Positions 18,943-29,649 are shown, numbered from the stretch's first letter. The stretch: DNA of 64,000 nt from Bradyrhizobium sp. SSBR45G (GCF_030159255.1 NZ_BSCT01000002.1:62001-126000), one strand, 5' to 3'. Translations and numbers: made by a program. The notes: generated by a model not told the origin, from the sequence alone.

Positions 18943-19306
18943 GATGCGTCCTCGTGTCAAAATGACGGGACGCGATACTTGGGCATGTCGCCTCGTGGGG
19001 AGATCGCGAGGTCCCCATGTGCGTCATTACAGCGGAACCGCTTTGCTCTGTCAATCGCGGTGCAGGGCGTTCGCTCGGCTCTGTGGTAAAGTCGATAACG
19101 CGCCGTCACCGACCTGCATCTGTGGCAGGTCGGGCCCGGGGCACCGGGCCGCCGTCGTTTCGATCGTCTCTAGTTCACCTTTGGCCCCGGCCATGTACAA
19201 GCAGCGCCCGAGGGATCTGCACGGCCTGAGCCATGTCACCGTCGAGGTGGAGCACGGCCTGCATGCCTGAGACCTGCGCTGCGATCGAGATTGAGGACCT
19301 GCTCTG
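18943..19306. other. 364-bp intergenic region between divergent chrB and arsC
   Basis: It should hold both promoters. TTGACA lies on the minus strand near 18953-18958, about 10 bp from the chrB start. A 9-bp stem CCGACCTGC/GCAGGTCGG with loop ATCTGTG occurs at 19109-19133 and is not followed by a T-run. No credible coding sequence is seen. Confidence 0.45.
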
Positions 19307-19714
19307 ATGCCCGTGACGATCTTTCACAATCCGGCCTGCGGTACGTCGCGCAACACGCTGGCGATGATCCGCGCCTCGGGCGAGGCGCCTGATGTGATCG
19401 AGTATCTGAAGACGCCGCCGAGCCGCGAGCAGCTGATCGCGCTGATCAATGCGATGGGCATCAGGGTGCGCGATCTGCTGCGTGAGAAGGGCACCCCCTA
19501 CGCCGAACTCGGGCTCGGCGATGCCAAATGGACCGACGACCAGCTGATCGAGGCGATGCTCGCGCATCCCATCCTCATCAACCGGCCGATCGTGGTGACG
19601 GGCAAGGGCGCGCGGCTCTGCCGTCCCTCGGAGCTCGTGTTCGATCTGCTCGACCATCCCGTCTCGTCGTTCACGAAGGAGGACGGCGAGGTGGTGAGCT
19701 GGCCCGCCAAGTGA
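19307..19714 (+). CDS. arsC: Arsenate reductase, glutaredoxin-dependent ArsC
   Basis: 135 residues, the usual length for the E. coli plasmid-type ArsC. The catalytic Cys11 is in FHNPACGTSRNTLAM. The conserved HPILINRPIVVT and ARLCRPSE carry the arginines that bind arsenate. It reduces As(V) to As(III) with glutathione and glutaredoxin. The other ars genes (an efflux pump, arsR) are not in the window, so the pump must lie elsewhere. It is followed 34 bp later by a nucleotidyl cyclase gene. The YffB-like homologue family is a less likely alternative, because the full RPI signature is present. Confidence 0.92.
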   Translation: MPVTIFHNPACGTSRNTLAMIRASGEAPDVIEYLKTPPSREQLIALINAMGIRVRDLLREKGTPYAELGLGDAKWTDDQLIEAMLAHPILINRPIVVTGKGARLCRPSELVFDLLDHPVSSFTKEDGEVVSWPAK

Positions 19715-19748
19715 CGTCTTGCACAACGACACATCGACGAGTGGAAGC

Positions 19749-21023
19749 ATGGACACCACAGCCCGCCTGGATCTGATCAACTGGCTCGTCGCCCAGAGCC
19801 TGACGGGTGTACCGGAGAACGACATTCTGCGCGGCTTCTGCGAGCGCTGCCGCGAAGCCGGATTGGAGCTGTCCCGCGCTCTGACCTTCATCGACACGCT
19901 GCATCCGATCTTCGAGGGACGCGGCTTCCGCTGGAACGAGAGCGCCAGCAACGAGTCCGACAGCTTCGAATATGGCTCCAGCAATGACGGCGAGGCCGCG
20001 CAGAACTGGCGGCGCTCGGTGTTTCACCACATGCTGGAGAAGGGGCACGAGGAGTTCAGCATCGATCTGACCGATTGTGCGCATCTCGACTTCATCATGA
20101 TCCACGATCTCTCGGCCAAGGGCCACCGGCACTTCCTGGCCTTCGTGCATCAGTTTGGCGAGGCGGGGACGCTGGGCCAGATGGACTGCTTCTATTCGTA
20201 CTGGCTGACGCGTCGCGACGGCGGATTCACTGAGCTGGAGATGGCGGCGCTGCGCGATCTCATCCCGTTGCTGGGTCTCGCTATCAAGTCCGCGCAGCAG
20301 GTCGACATCGTGCGCACGCTGGGTCGCGTCTATCTCGGGCGCGATGCGTCGGAGCAGGTGCTGCGCGGCCGCATCTCCCGCGGCGTCACCGAGCGCATCA
20401 ATGCCGTGCTGTGGTTCTCCGACCTGCGCAGCTCGACCGCGATCTCCGAGAGCATCTCGCCGGACGAGATCATCCCGCTGCTCAACGACTATGCGGAAGC
20501 CTCGATCGACGCGATCTACGAGGCCGGCGGCGACGTGCTGAAGCTGATCGGCGACGGTGTGCTGGCGATCTTCACCGGCAGCGACATGGGGGCGGCCCGC
20601 CGGGCTGCGCTGCGCGCCGAGCACAGCTTCCGTCTCAACATCGCCAGGCTCAATGCGCGGCGGTCGGGCGAGGGCAGGCCGGTGACCTCGGCTTATGTCG
20701 GCCTGCATGTCGGCGAGGTGTTCTACGGCAATATCGGCAGCGAGGACCGGCTCGACTTCACGGTGGTCGGTCCGGCCGTCAACGAGGTCAGCCGCATCGC
20801 CTCGATGTGCCGCTCGGTCGATCGCGAGCTCCTGGCGTCCTCGGAGTTCTCGGCGGGGCTCGACGACGAGGGCCGCCGCTATCTGGTGTCGACCGGCCGC
20901 TACGCGCTGCGCGGCATCGGCCGCGCGCAGGATCTTTACACGCTCGATCCGGAGATCGCGGCGAGCTCACCGGCGACGAAGGCGTATGAGAACTACCTCG
21001 CAGACGAGATGTCGCACCATTGA
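19749..21023 (+). CDS. Class III adenylate/guanylate cyclase with N-terminal sensor region
   Basis: About 424 residues. Residues 1-190 are an uncharacterised, probably GAF-like sensory part. Residues 215-390 are a class III nucleotidyl cyclase domain: the first metal Asp in LWFSDLRSSTAIS, the second in DVLKLIGDGVLAIF, and the transition-state Asn/Arg in AVNEVSRIASMCR. All catalytic positions are present, so it should make cAMP or cGMP. No membrane segment is visible. An ATG 10 codons upstream is equally possible. It lies between arsC and a universal stress gene, which suggests but does not prove a stress-linked role. Bradyrhizobia carry many such cyclases. Confidence 0.9.
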   Translation: MDTTARLDLINWLVAQSLTGVPENDILRGFCERCREAGLELSRALTFIDTLHPIFEGRGFRWNESASNESDSFEYGSSNDGEAAQNWRRSVFHHMLEKGHEEFSIDLTDCAHLDFIMIHDLSAKGHRHFLAFVHQFGEAGTLGQMDCFYSYWLTRRDGGFTELEMAALRDLIPLLGLAIKSAQQVDIVRTLGRVYLGRDASEQVLRGRISRGVTERINAVLWFSDLRSSTAISESISPDEIIPLLNDYAEASIDAIYEAGGDVLKLIGDGVLAIFTGSDMGAARRAALRAEHSFRLNIARLNARRSGEGRPVTSAYVGLHVGEVFYGNIGSEDRLDFTVVGPAVNEVSRIASMCRSVDRELLASSEFSAGLDDEGRRYLVSTGRYALRGIGRAQDLYTLDPEIAASSPATKAYENYLADEMSHH

Positions 21024-21085
21024 CCCACGTCAATGACCAGTCCGTGAGAGTCTGCCCAGCATCGTCAGCCGGGGAGGTGAAGCTC

Positions 21086-21520
21086 ATGTACACGCATATC
21101 CTGCTGCCGACCGATGGTTCGGACCTGTCCAAGGCTGCTATCAGGCACGGCGTCGCGCTGGCGAAGGCGACCGGCGCCAAGATCACCGCGCTCGTGGTGT
21201 CGACGCCGCTGCATTCGCTGGTCGTCGATCCCCACGCGGCGACCAAGGCGCTGGCCCAGTACAAGTCGCTGGTGGCCGATCAGACCGCGAAATATCTCGG
21301 CCACGTCAAGGAGGACGCGGAGCAGGCCGGCGTCGCCTGCGACACACTCTGCGTCGAGCACGACAAGCCGTATGAGGCGATCGTCGAGACCGCGCGCAAC
21401 GCGGACTGCGATCTGGTGCTGATGGCCTCGCACGGGCTGCGCGGGGTCTCGGCGCTGCTCGGCAGCGAGACCCTGAAGGTGCTGACGCATTCGACCGTGC
21501 CGATCCTGGTCTATCGCTAG
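21086..21520 (+). CDS. Universal stress protein (UspA family)
   Basis: 144 residues, a single Usp domain: MYTHILLPTDGSDLSKAAI at the N-terminus and SHGLRGVSALLGSETLKVL at the C-terminus, the G2xG...GS nucleotide-binding loop of the ATP-binding subgroup. GGGGAGGTGAAGCTC gives a good Shine-Dalgarno for the chosen ATG. Its stop codon and that of the convergent MFS gene share the palindrome CTAG. The conditions of expression cannot be seen from the sequence. Confidence 0.95.
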   Translation: MYTHILLPTDGSDLSKAAIRHGVALAKATGAKITALVVSTPLHSLVVDPHAATKALAQYKSLVADQTAKYLGHVKEDAEQAGVACDTLCVEHDKPYEAIVETARNADCDLVLMASHGLRGVSALLGSETLKVLTHSTVPILVYR

Positions 21521-22740
21521 GCCGGCTGCGGCTCCGGCTGGCGCGCCATCGCGACCACCGGCGAGGTGAGGATGACGAGCGCCTGCAGGCCGAAGATGGC
21601 CGCGACGAGATAGAGGCAAACGTCGGCGCCGTAGTGGCCCCCGACGATGGCGCCGAGCAGCGATCCGAGCGGGCGGGCGCCGTAGCTGAGGATGTTGATG
21701 GCCGAGACGCGCCCGAGCAGCCCGGCCGGCGTCACCGACTGCCGCAGCGTGGTGGTCGAGATCACCCACAGGATAGGCCCGGCGCCGAGCAGGAAGAAGC
21801 TCAGCGCCGCGAGATAAGGGGAGGGGACGAGCGTCGTCAGCGCCATCACCAGGGCTGCCGTAAAGCCGGTCACGGGTCCGAGCCCGATCACCGTGCCGAA
21901 CGGCAGCAGCCGCATGATGCGCGTCGCCAGCAGCGCGCCGCAGACCATGCCGACGCCGAACATCGACAGCACCGTGCCGACGCCAGCGGCCGACAGGCCG
22001 AGCCGGTGCACCGCATAGGGTACGAACACCGCGAGCAGCAGGAAATGCGCGGTGTTGAAGATGAACTGCGTGACGAACACCGGCCGCAGCAGCGCATGCT
22101 TCAGCACGAACGCCGCACCTTCGCGGATGTCGGCCAACGGATGGCGGCGCGGGATGGCCGGGCGGCGGGGTTCGGCGATCCCAGACAGGCAGAGGGCTGC
22201 GACCAGCGAGAGCGCCGCGGCGCAGCCGAAGGCCGGCGCGCCGCCGATCCAGCCGACCAGCATGCCCCCGAGCGCGGGGCCGCCGGCGAAAGCGATGGTG
22301 CGGGCAAGCTCGATCCGTGCATTGGCGGCGGCCAGCTGGGCCGGGGGAACCAGGCTCGGCACCAAAGCGGGCGCCGCGACGCTGAACACCACTGTGCCAC
22401 ACACGGCAGCGAAGCCGAGCGCGGCGAGCAGTGGCAGTGTGAGCATCCCGGTTGCAAAAGCGACGAGGATCGCAAGCAGGGCCAGCGCCCGCAATGTCTC
22501 CGCCGCAGCCATCAGCAGCCGTCGCGGCATGCGATCGGCGAGCAGACCCGCCGGGATGGCGAACAGCACGAAGGGCGCTGTCAGCGCCGTCTGCAACAGC
22601 CCGGTCTCGCCCTCGCCGACGCCGAGCGCCAGCACGGCGACGATCGGCGCGGCCGCGAGCGCGATCTGCTCGGCCGATTGCGCGGTAAGGTTGGACCAGG
22701 CGAGGCGGTGGAAGCTTGCGGGCAGGGCGGCGAGGGGCAT
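21517..22740 (-). CDS. MFS transporter (EntS/MFS_3-type exporter)
   Basis: 407 residues with about 12 hydrophobic helices. LADRMPRRLLMAAAETLRA is the A-like motif between TM2 and TM3 of the major facilitator superfamily. The overall pattern, including ALNSR-type segments such as AAANARIELARTIAFAGG, matches the EntS/MFS_3 group of drug and siderophore exporters. The ATG at 22740 has CAGG about 10 nt upstream; a TTG three codons earlier is possible. The gene ends by sharing a CTAG with the usp gene. The substrate is unknown. Confidence 0.9.
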   Translation of the reverse strand: MPLAALPASFHRLAWSNLTAQSAEQIALAAAPIVAVLALGVGEGETGLLQTALTAPFVLFAIPAGLLADRMPRRLLMAAAETLRALALLAILVAFATGMLTLPLLAALGFAAVCGTVVFSVAAPALVPSLVPPAQLAAANARIELARTIAFAGGPALGGMLVGWIGGAPAFGCAAALSLVAALCLSGIAEPRRPAIPRRHPLADIREGAAFVLKHALLRPVFVTQFIFNTAHFLLLAVFVPYAVHRLGLSAAGVGTVLSMFGVGMVCGALLATRIMRLLPFGTVIGLGPVTGFTAALVMALTTLVPSPYLAALSFFLLGAGPILWVISTTTLRQSVTPAGLLGRVSAINILSYGARPLGSLLGAIVGGHYGADVCLYLVAAIFGLQALVILTSPVVAMARQPEPQPA

Positions 22741-22842
22741 GTCGGACAACCTGATGTGATGATGCCGTCACCATCGGCGCAAGGCCGCGTCGCGCCCACC
22801 CGCTTCCCGATCATCGCGTCAGCCTCTGACGGGTGGGGCCGG

Positions 22843-23634
22843 CTAGCTTGCACCCGGCGCTTCGGCGAGCCCCCATTGCTCAGGCAGGGTGCGGAACGCC
22901 AGATGGGTGCCGGAATTCAGTGGTGCGGTCTTGAAGCCGAACCGGTGCCAGGCCAGCGCCAGGGACTGCTTGGTGTGAATCGAGATATGGCCATTGCGTG
23001 GTGCGACATACCACCAGGACATGCCCTGGCTGTCGAAGTCGTCGGGCTGCGTCAATGTCGAGTAGAACACCGCGCCCGGCTCGGCCACGCAGGCCGCCAT
23101 GGCTCCAATCGACGCGAGAGGATCGGGGACATGCTCGAGCGTCTCGAAGCAGGTGACGAGGTCAAACTTGCCGTCAGGGCAGGTCGCATGCTCCGGCACC
23201 ATCGGATCGTAGGTGATGGCTTCGGCAAAACCGTGCGCGCGCAGGCTGGTGCAGAACACGTCGTTGCCGCCGCCGAAGTCGAGCACCCGCATCGTCGCCT
23301 TGTGAGGCGCCCAGAAGCGGGCCACGGCCGCCGCATTGTCAGTCGGCCGCTTGACCCGGTAGTCTGGATCCACGGCTTCGTAGCCGTCGTTATAGATGTG
23401 GGTCTTGAATTGCTCGATGCTCCAGTCGTCGAAGGCATCCGTGAACAGAAAGCCGCAATCGGTGCAGCGGCGGTAGTAGATCGGCACGCCGGCAAGCGGA
23501 GAGCGGAGCGCGTGCGCCGTCTGGCAGGGCCGGTTGATGTCGACGACCCCGTAGAGGTTGGCAGGACCGTCACAGATCTTGCAGGGCACGGGCGCGTTCG
23601 AGATGGGTCGGAGACCGAGTTGGGTAGACAGCAT
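22843..23634 (-). CDS. Class I SAM-dependent methyltransferase with N-terminal four-cysteine motif
   Basis: 263 residues. The N-terminal part has CKICDG and, about 40 residues on, RRCTDCGFLF, two CxxC pairs that probably bind zinc, as in sugar C-methyltransferase-type proteins. The methyltransferase fold follows: VLDFGGGNDVFCTSL (motif I), then DLVTCFETLEHVPDP (motif IV region). It most resembles methyltransferases of cell-surface sugar or lipid modification, but I cannot assign a substrate. The chosen start (MLSTQLGLRPIS) is the first ATG inside the conserved frame; a start 21 codons upstream is possible. It is divergent from mntH. Confidence 0.8.
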   Translation of the reverse strand: MLSTQLGLRPISNAPVPCKICDGPANLYGVVDINRPCQTAHALRSPLAGVPIYYRRCTDCGFLFTDAFDDWSIEQFKTHIYNDGYEAVDPDYRVKRPTDNAAAVARFWAPHKATMRVLDFGGGNDVFCTSLRAHGFAEAITYDPMVPEHATCPDGKFDLVTCFETLEHVPDPLASIGAMAACVAEPGAVFYSTLTQPDDFDSQGMSWWYVAPRNGHISIHTKQSLALAWHRFGFKTAPLNSGTHLAFRTLPEQWGLAEAPGAS

Positions 23635-23786
23635 GTTGGATCTCGCCAGGGGGCCATGACGCCCGCATCTGCCGCGCGCCGCGCTCAGATCGGGCACGAA
23701 TCGGCTGGGACGAGCGATCCCGATGATGAAGCGGTACGTGGATATTTCCAGCCCGGGCTGGCGCCATCATCCCGACACTGCGCTCT

Positions 23787-23801
23787 TGCAAGTAAGTTGC
23801 A
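23787..23801. promoter_or_regulatory. TGCAA-N5-TTGCA palindrome upstream of mntH
   Basis: TGCAAGTAAGTTGCA has 5-bp perfect arms and lies 31 bp before the mntH start. Rhizobial mntH genes are controlled by the manganese-responsive Fur homologue Mur. The site fits in position and symmetry, but whether it matches the Mur consensus is not established here. Confidence 0.45.
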
Positions 23802-23831
23802 TTAAAGGTCGGTTTCGTTCAGGATGATGCC

Positions 23832-25214
23832 ATGGACGCAAAATCGTCAGACCTTTCGCAGCTGCATGCCATGGTTCCGTCGGGCGACCGCCTGATGAGC
23901 GACGGGTGGCGCAATGAACGCGGCGAGCCGTCGCTGGGCGACATGTTCGGTTCGGTGCGGACCACCGCCAAGGGCTCGCTGTGGCGAAAGCTGGTCGCGT
24001 TCCTGGGGCCCGGCTATCTGGTCGCGGTTGGCTACATGGATCCCGGCAATTGGGCGACCTCGCTCGCCGGCGGATCCAAGTTCGGCTACGTGCTGCTGTC
24101 GGTCGCGCTGCTGTCCAACCTGATGGCGATCGTGCTGCAGTCGCTGTGCACCCGGCTCGGCGTCGCGACCGGCCGCGACCTGGCCCAGGCCTGCCGCGAT
24201 TCGACCCCCCGCTGGGTTTCGGTGCCGCTGTGGCTGTCGGCGGAGATCGCGATCACCGCGACCGATCTCGCCGAGGTCATCGGCACGGCGATCGGCCTCA
24301 GCCTGCTGTTCGGGCTGCCGCTGTCGATCGGCGTCTGCGTCACGGCGCTGGACGTGTTCCTCATCCTGGCGCTGCAGGCCTTCGGCTTCCGCTGGATCGA
24401 GGCGTTCGTGGTCGCGCTGCTCGGAATCATCGCGCTCTGCTTCGCGGTCCAGATCGCGATGGCGCATCCCGACTGGGCCGAGGTGGCGAAGGGCTTCGTG
24501 CCGAGCGGCCAGCTGATCGCCAATCCCGAAATGCTGTATCTGGCGCTCGGCATTCTCGGCGCGACCGTGATGCCGCACAATCTCTACCTGCATTCCGGAC
24601 TGGTGCAGACCCGCGGTTATGGCGACAGCCCGGAGGAGAAGCGCGAGGCCATCACGCTGTCGACGATCGATTCGACGATCGCGCTGTGTCTGGCCCTGAC
24701 CATCAACGCCTCCATCCTGATCCTGGCGGCGGCCACGTTTCACCGCACCGGGCAGCACGACGTCGCGGAGCTCGACCAGGCGCATTCCTTCCTGGCGCCG
24801 CTGCTGGGATCGACGATTGCGCCGACGCTGTTCGCGATTGCGCTGTTGTGCTGCGGCCTGAACTCCACGATCACCGCGACCCTGTCGGGCCAGATCGTGA
24901 TGGAAGGCTTTCTGCAGTGGCGGATCGCGCCGTGGCTGCGCCGCATGATCACCCGCATGATCGCGATCGTGCCGGCCGTGGTGGTGACGATCTGGGCCGG
25001 CGAGAAAGCCACCGGTCAGCTCTTGATCCTCAGCCAGGTCGTGCTCAGCCTGCAGCTTCCATTCGCCGTGGTGCCGCTGGTGCTGCTCACGGCCAGCCGC
25101 GCCAAGATGGGGCAGTTCGTGGCACCGCGCTGGCTGACGGCCATCGCCACCCTGGTTGCGGTGGTGATCATCGCCCTCAATGCCAAGCTGGTGTGGGATC
25201 TGGCGACGGGATGA
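23832..25214 (+). CDS. mntH: NRAMP-type Mn2+/H+ symporter
   Basis: 460 residues, eleven membrane helices after a 45-residue soluble N-terminus. The metal-binding unwound TM1 motif is [13 protein letters not shown] (DPGN). The TM6 motif [17 protein letters not shown] (MPHN) has the Met that selects Mn and Fe(II). These assign it to MntH, the high-affinity manganese importer of bradyrhizobia. A TGC-N9-GCA palindrome 31 bp upstream of the start is a candidate operator for a Mn- or Fe-responsive repressor. An inverted repeat follows the stop codon. Confidence 0.95.
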   Translation: MDAKSSDLSQLHAMVPSGDRLMSDGWRNERGEPSLGDMFGSVRTTAKGSLWRKLVAFLGPGYLVAVGYMDPGNWATSLAGGSKFGYVLLSVALLSNLMAIVLQSLCTRLGVATGRDLAQACRDSTPRWVSVPLWLSAEIAITATDLAEVIGTAIGLSLLFGLPLSIGVCVTALDVFLILALQAFGFRWIEAFVVALLGIIALCFAVQIAMAHPDWAEVAKGFVPSGQLIANPEMLYLALGILGATVMPHNLYLHSGLVQTRGYGDSPEEKREAITLSTIDSTIALCLALTINASILILAAATFHRTGQHDVAELDQAHSFLAPLLGSTIAPTLFAIALLCCGLNSTITATLSGQIVMEGFLQWRIAPWLRRMITRMIAIVPAVVVTIWAGEKATGQLLILSQVVLSLQLPFAVVPLVLLTASRAKMGQFVAPRWLTAIATLVAVVIIALNAKLVWDLATG

Positions 25215-25218
25215 GAAG

Positions 25219-25274
25219 AGGCGAATAGCGAATTCGAATAACTCTACTCGCTACTCCCTATTCGCCATTCGCCT
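25219..25274. terminator. Inverted repeat between convergent mntH and bpt
   Basis: AGGCGAATAGCGAA (25219-25232) pairs with TTCGCCATTCGCCT (25261-25274) with one G-T mismatch. It lies 5 bp after the mntH stop and just before the bpt stop, so it could end transcription from both sides. There is no long T-run. Confidence 0.5.
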
Positions 25275-25277
25275 ACA

Positions 25278-26054
25278 TCACTCCTGCGGCTCCGGCGCCG
25301 TATCGCCCTCGGCATCGATACGTAGCCAGCCGGCGGCGGCCAGCCGCTGCTGCGGCAGATAGCGGCTCTTGTAGTCCATCTTCTTCGAGCCTTCGATCCA
25401 GTAGCCGAGATAGACGTAAGGCAGCCCCTGGCGCCGGGCGCGCGCGATGTGGTCGAGGATCATGAAGGTGCCGAGCGAGCGCGTGGTCTCGGCCGGATCG
25501 AAGAACGAGTACACCATCGAGAGCCCGTCGCTGAGCACGTCGGTCAGGGCGACCGCGACCAGCTCGCCGCCGCGCGCGTTCGGACCGTTGCTCAGGTTGC
25601 GGCGGCGGTATTCGATGATCCGCGTTTCGACATGGCTGTCCTCGACCATCATCGCGTAATCGAGCACCGTCATGTCGGCCATGCCGCCGTGGCGATGACG
25701 CTGGTCGAGATATCCGCGGAAGATCGAGTATTGCTCGGAGGTCGGCACGGCGCTGCGCTGCTCGCCGACCAGATCCGAGTTGCGCGCGAGCACCTTGCGG
25801 AAGTTGCGCGAGGGACGGAATTCGTTGGCGATCACCCGCACGGACACGCACGCCCGGCACTGGTCGCAGGCCGGACGGTAGGCAATCGACTGGCTGCGAC
25901 GAAAGCCGCCATGGGTGAGCAGGTCGTTCAGATCGGTCGCCTTGTCGCCCACCAGATGCGTGAACACCTTGCGTTCCTGCCGCCCGGGCAGATACGGGCA
26001 GGGCGACGGCGCGGTCAGGTAGAATTGCGGGGTGTCACGCGAATGCTGGGTCAA
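25278..26054 (-). CDS. bpt: Aspartate/glutamate leucyltransferase
   Basis: 258 residues. It moves leucine from Leu-tRNA to N-terminal Asp or Glu of proteins and so marks them for ClpAP in the N-degron pathway. The N-terminal Fe-S/zinc-like cysteines are in [16 protein letters not shown]. The GNAT-fold C-terminal domain contains [18 protein letters not shown] and [17 protein letters not shown], signatures of the Bpt/ATE family. The length and these motifs separate Bpt from Aat. It is the last of a minus-strand series hemB, RDD protein, bpt, 88 bp after the RDD stop. Confidence 0.95.
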   Translation of the reverse strand: MTQHSRDTPQFYLTAPSPCPYLPGRQERKVFTHLVGDKATDLNDLLTHGGFRRSQSIAYRPACDQCRACVSVRVIANEFRPSRNFRKVLARNSDLVGEQRSAVPTSEQYSIFRGYLDQRHRHGGMADMTVLDYAMMVEDSHVETRIIEYRRRNLSNGPNARGGELVAVALTDVLSDGLSMVYSFFDPAETTRSLGTFMILDHIARARRQGLPYVYLGYWIEGSKKMDYKSRYLPQQRLAAAGWLRIDAEGDTAPEPQE

Positions 26055-26142
26055 GGAACGTCGTGAGCCTCCGAGGCGGTCATCAACAGAATTGCGCTCC
26101 GAAAGCGGCCGGTCAATCGCTTTTGCTGCATCACCCGATGTC

Positions 26143-26682
26143 TCACCAGGTTCGAGCCGGTTCGGCCAGCTGCGCGCGCACCGAGGTGTTGATCACGACG
26201 GTGCCGAGCACGAAATCGTGCAGCAGCCGGCGGCGGCGGTTGAACAGCCCGATCAGCAGGACGAAGGGCGACAGGGCCGATACCGAGATCCAGAAACACA
26301 CCGCATGCACGGCACCGAGCACAAAGTAGCCGGGCGCGCCGTACCAAGTCCTCACCTGCAGATCCATCACCCGCATGCCGATTGTCGCCGAGTTCGGGCC
26401 GCCGATGGTGGCGCCGTAATACACGATGGCCCAGATCACCGAGGCCGGTGAGACCAGCCAGAACAGCGCCCAGCCAAGCCCAAGCGTGATCACGCCGAAC
26501 ACGGTAATGAAGATCAGCGCCAGGAGCACTGGCACCGACAGCACCAGGAGATCGATCAAGAAGGCAATCGCCCGCCGCATCAGCACGCCGCGAAACAACT
26601 CGGGCTGCAGATGGGGATCGTAAGCATGTGGCCGAAGGCCGGTCTCGCCGTTGCCGCCATTGCCTGGGCCCGAATATGCCAT
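26143..26682 (-). CDS. RDD-family membrane protein
   Basis: 179 residues. The N-terminal 30 residues are Gly/Pro-rich ([14 protein letters not shown]). Three or four membrane helices follow. [20 protein letters not shown] starts the RDD domain and contains its Arg and Asp. [13 protein letters not shown] closes it. RDD proteins are poorly characterised; some act in ion transport. The chosen ATG has GAGAGGGACC upstream. It lies between hemB and bpt on the same strand, probably in their operon. A second, longer RDD protein is at 54023-54928. Confidence 0.88.
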   Translation of the reverse strand: MAYSGPGNGGNGETGLRPHAYDPHLQPELFRGVLMRRAIAFLIDLLVLSVPVLLALIFITVFGVITLGLGWALFWLVSPASVIWAIVYYGATIGGPNSATIGMRVMDLQVRTWYGAPGYFVLGAVHAVCFWISVSALSPFVLLIGLFNRRRRLLHDFVLGTVVINTSVRAQLAEPARTW

Positions 26683-26810
26683 TGATGGTCCCTCTCGAAT
26701 TGGCAACCGAGACATGGGAGCAGCGCGCGCGCTTGCAAGGGGCGATCCTTGCAATGCACGCGGCAAATTTCCGGCGATTTCGCGATTTCTTATGCGGAGA
26801 GTCTTGCAGT

Positions 26811-28061
<1,251 letters not shown>

Positions 28062-28094
28062 TCATGATGACCCGTCCGACCCACTTGAGCCTCC

Positions 28095-28562
28095 ATGCCT
28101 GACATCCCTTCGGCACGAGATCTGGCACGCGACAACGCCGCCATGTCGGTGGCGGCGCTGTCCGCTGAACGGCAGGAGAGCGACGAGAACGTCTGGACGC
28201 GCCGGCTCGTGCTGTTCCTGCGGGTCATGGCGATGCTCTCGATCGCCAAGGGCCTCTATCATTGGGCTCAGGTGACCGGCTTCATCGGCGGTGAGGACGA
28301 CGCGTTCGAGAACCAGGCGATGGCCTGGCAGGCCGCTACGGTCTATTTCGCGGTGATCGAGCTCGTCGCCGCGGTCGGCCTGTGGCTGGCGACGCCGTGG
28401 GGCGCAGTGGTGTGGCTCACCACGGTCGTGTCGATGGCGGTGATCGAGCTGATGTTCCCCGGGATCTATGGCGGCAACCTGCTGGTGGTCGCCGGCGAGG
28501 CGGTCATGCTTGCCGCCTACCTCGTGCTGGCCTGGATGGCGGCGCGCGAACGACCACCATAG
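28095..28562 (+). CDS. DUF6163-like small membrane protein
   Basis: 155 residues, with three or four hydrophobic helices (LFLRVMAMLSIAKGLYHW, VYFAVIELVAAVGLWL, VSMAVIELMFPGIYG, VMLAAYLVLAWMAA). The soluble N-terminus is charged. It corresponds to small uncharacterised membrane proteins (DUF6163) that I associate with hemB and ldtR in Rhizobiales. An internal ATG 16 codons downstream (MSVAALSAERQ) is an alternative start. It is divergent from hemB. No function is known to me. Confidence 0.8.
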   Translation: MPDIPSARDLARDNAAMSVAALSAERQESDENVWTRRLVLFLRVMAMLSIAKGLYHWAQVTGFIGGEDDAFENQAMAWQAATVYFAVIELVAAVGLWLATPWGAVVWLTTVVSMAVIELMFPGIYGGNLLVVAGEAVMLAAYLVLAWMAARERPP

Positions 28563-28922
28563 GTGGAGGATCGCATTCGTTGCTCGGCGTAAATCCTTTC
28601 AGCGCAATGTGGGTAATGTTTCGAACACCTTAAGAGCGTCCGCCACAGCTGTTACAGAGACCTTAGCGGGCGGACCCCATGCTGTTTTGGAATGCGACAG
28701 GGGGGTGAAACAGAGCGCGAACATCGCCTCTCGACCGTCAACGGACTCTTGCAAAAGCTGCTGTAATTACAGGCTTAAAAGAGAATTCACTCTCCGCGAT
28801 TCATTCTCTCTTTATGCTCTTATTTAAGGCGATCTTCAAAGCACCCCTCTTAAGTTCGTTCTATCAGACGGGACAAAAGTTTCGTCGAATAAGTCGACAA
28901 AAACGACGACAGGGGAAGTGTC
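28563..28922. other. 360-bp AT-richer upstream region of ldtR
   Basis: No coding sequence is seen. It contains CTGTAATTACAG (28761-28772) and the inverted pair AGAGAAT (28780-28786) / ATTCTCT (28803-28809), both suitable as regulator sites. The stretch just before ldtR, ending AAACGACGACAGGGGAAGTG, contains its Shine-Dalgarno. Confidence 0.5.
28761..28772. promoter_or_regulatory. Perfect 12-bp palindrome CTGTAATTACAG
   Basis: It lies 150 bp upstream of the ldtR start, in an intergenic region. MarR-family proteins bind palindromes of this size, and autoregulation is common in the family. That LdtR binds here is inferred. Confidence 0.4.
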
Positions 28923-29435
28923 ATGATGAAAGCCGTTGCGACGGCCGTGGAGACTGCTGCGCCCGGCCAGGGCGGCACTGTGCAGTCGCTGTATTTGGAA
29001 GCCCTGACTCTGGTGGAGCGGCTGCATCGCCGCCTGCTCGACGTCATCAAGGACGAGTTCGATCGCCGTGGTCGTTCCGACATCAATTCGGTCCAGGCGC
29101 TGCTGCTCTATAACATCGGCGACAAGGAGCTGACCGCGGGCGAGCTGCGCACGCGCGGCTACTATCTCGGCTCCAACGTCTCCTACAATCTGAAGAAGCT
29201 GGTCGAGCTCGGCTTCCTCGATCACCAGCGCTCACGCGTCGATCGCCGCTCGGTCCGCATCCGCCTGACCCCGCAGGGCCAGGAGATCCGCCGCATCGTC
29301 GACTCGCTGTATCAGAAGCACGTCAAGACCGTGGAGCAGGTCGGCGGCATCTCGGGCGAGGAGTTCTCCACGCTCAACAAGTCGCTGCATCGCCTCGAGC
29401 GGTTCTGGACCGATCAGATCCTGTATCGGCTTTGA
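28923..29435 (+). CDS. ldtR: MarR-family regulator LdtR
   Basis: 170 residues. It is a winged-helix MarR protein: LTAGELRTRGYYLGSNVSY is the recognition helix region, and LDHQRSRVDRRSVRIRLT forms the wing. A long C-terminal dimerisation helix follows. These blocks match LdtR, described in Liberibacter and Sinorhizobium as the regulator of an L,D-transpeptidase and of osmotic stress tolerance. GACAGGGGAAGTG precedes tandem ATG codons at 28923 and 28926. A strong terminator follows at 29520. No L,D-transpeptidase gene is in the window, so its target is elsewhere. Confidence 0.9.
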   Translation: MMKAVATAVETAAPGQGGTVQSLYLEALTLVERLHRRLLDVIKDEFDRRGRSDINSVQALLLYNIGDKELTAGELRTRGYYLGSNVSYNLKKLVELGFLDHQRSRVDRRSVRIRLTPQGQEIRRIVDSLYQKHVKTVEQVGGISGEEFSTLNKSLHRLERFWTDQILYRL

Positions 29436-29519
29436 GACGCGTATTTCGTTTCGGTTGAGCCGGCCTCCGCGATCGGAGATCCAAGACCGGCCATCCGTGA
29501 TCGTCTGAGTTCGCCCTTT

Positions 29520-29552
29520 GCGTCGGCCCTTTTGGGCCGGCGCATTTTCTTT
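29520..29552 (+). terminator. Rho-independent terminator after ldtR
   Basis: GCGTCGGCCC, loop TTTT, GGGCCGGCGC, then ATTTTCTTT. The 10-bp stem is perfect apart from one G-T pair. It lies 85 bp after the ldtR stop codon. Confidence 0.85.
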
Positions 29553-29649
29553 GCCTAGATCATTGTTGTTGCTTCGCTGCTGCAAAAACACCCATTCCCA
29601 ACTGGAACCAATCCCGTCGCCAGCGCTTGTCTCGGCCGGAGGTTGGGCC

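Noticed and set aside
19051-19239. Short frames between chrB and arsC
   Set aside because: No Shine-Dalgarno, odd composition, overlap with a hairpin.
21634-23805. 723-codon plus-strand frame across the MFS and methyltransferase genes
   Set aside because: Runs antisense through two well-supported genes; no recognisable domain.
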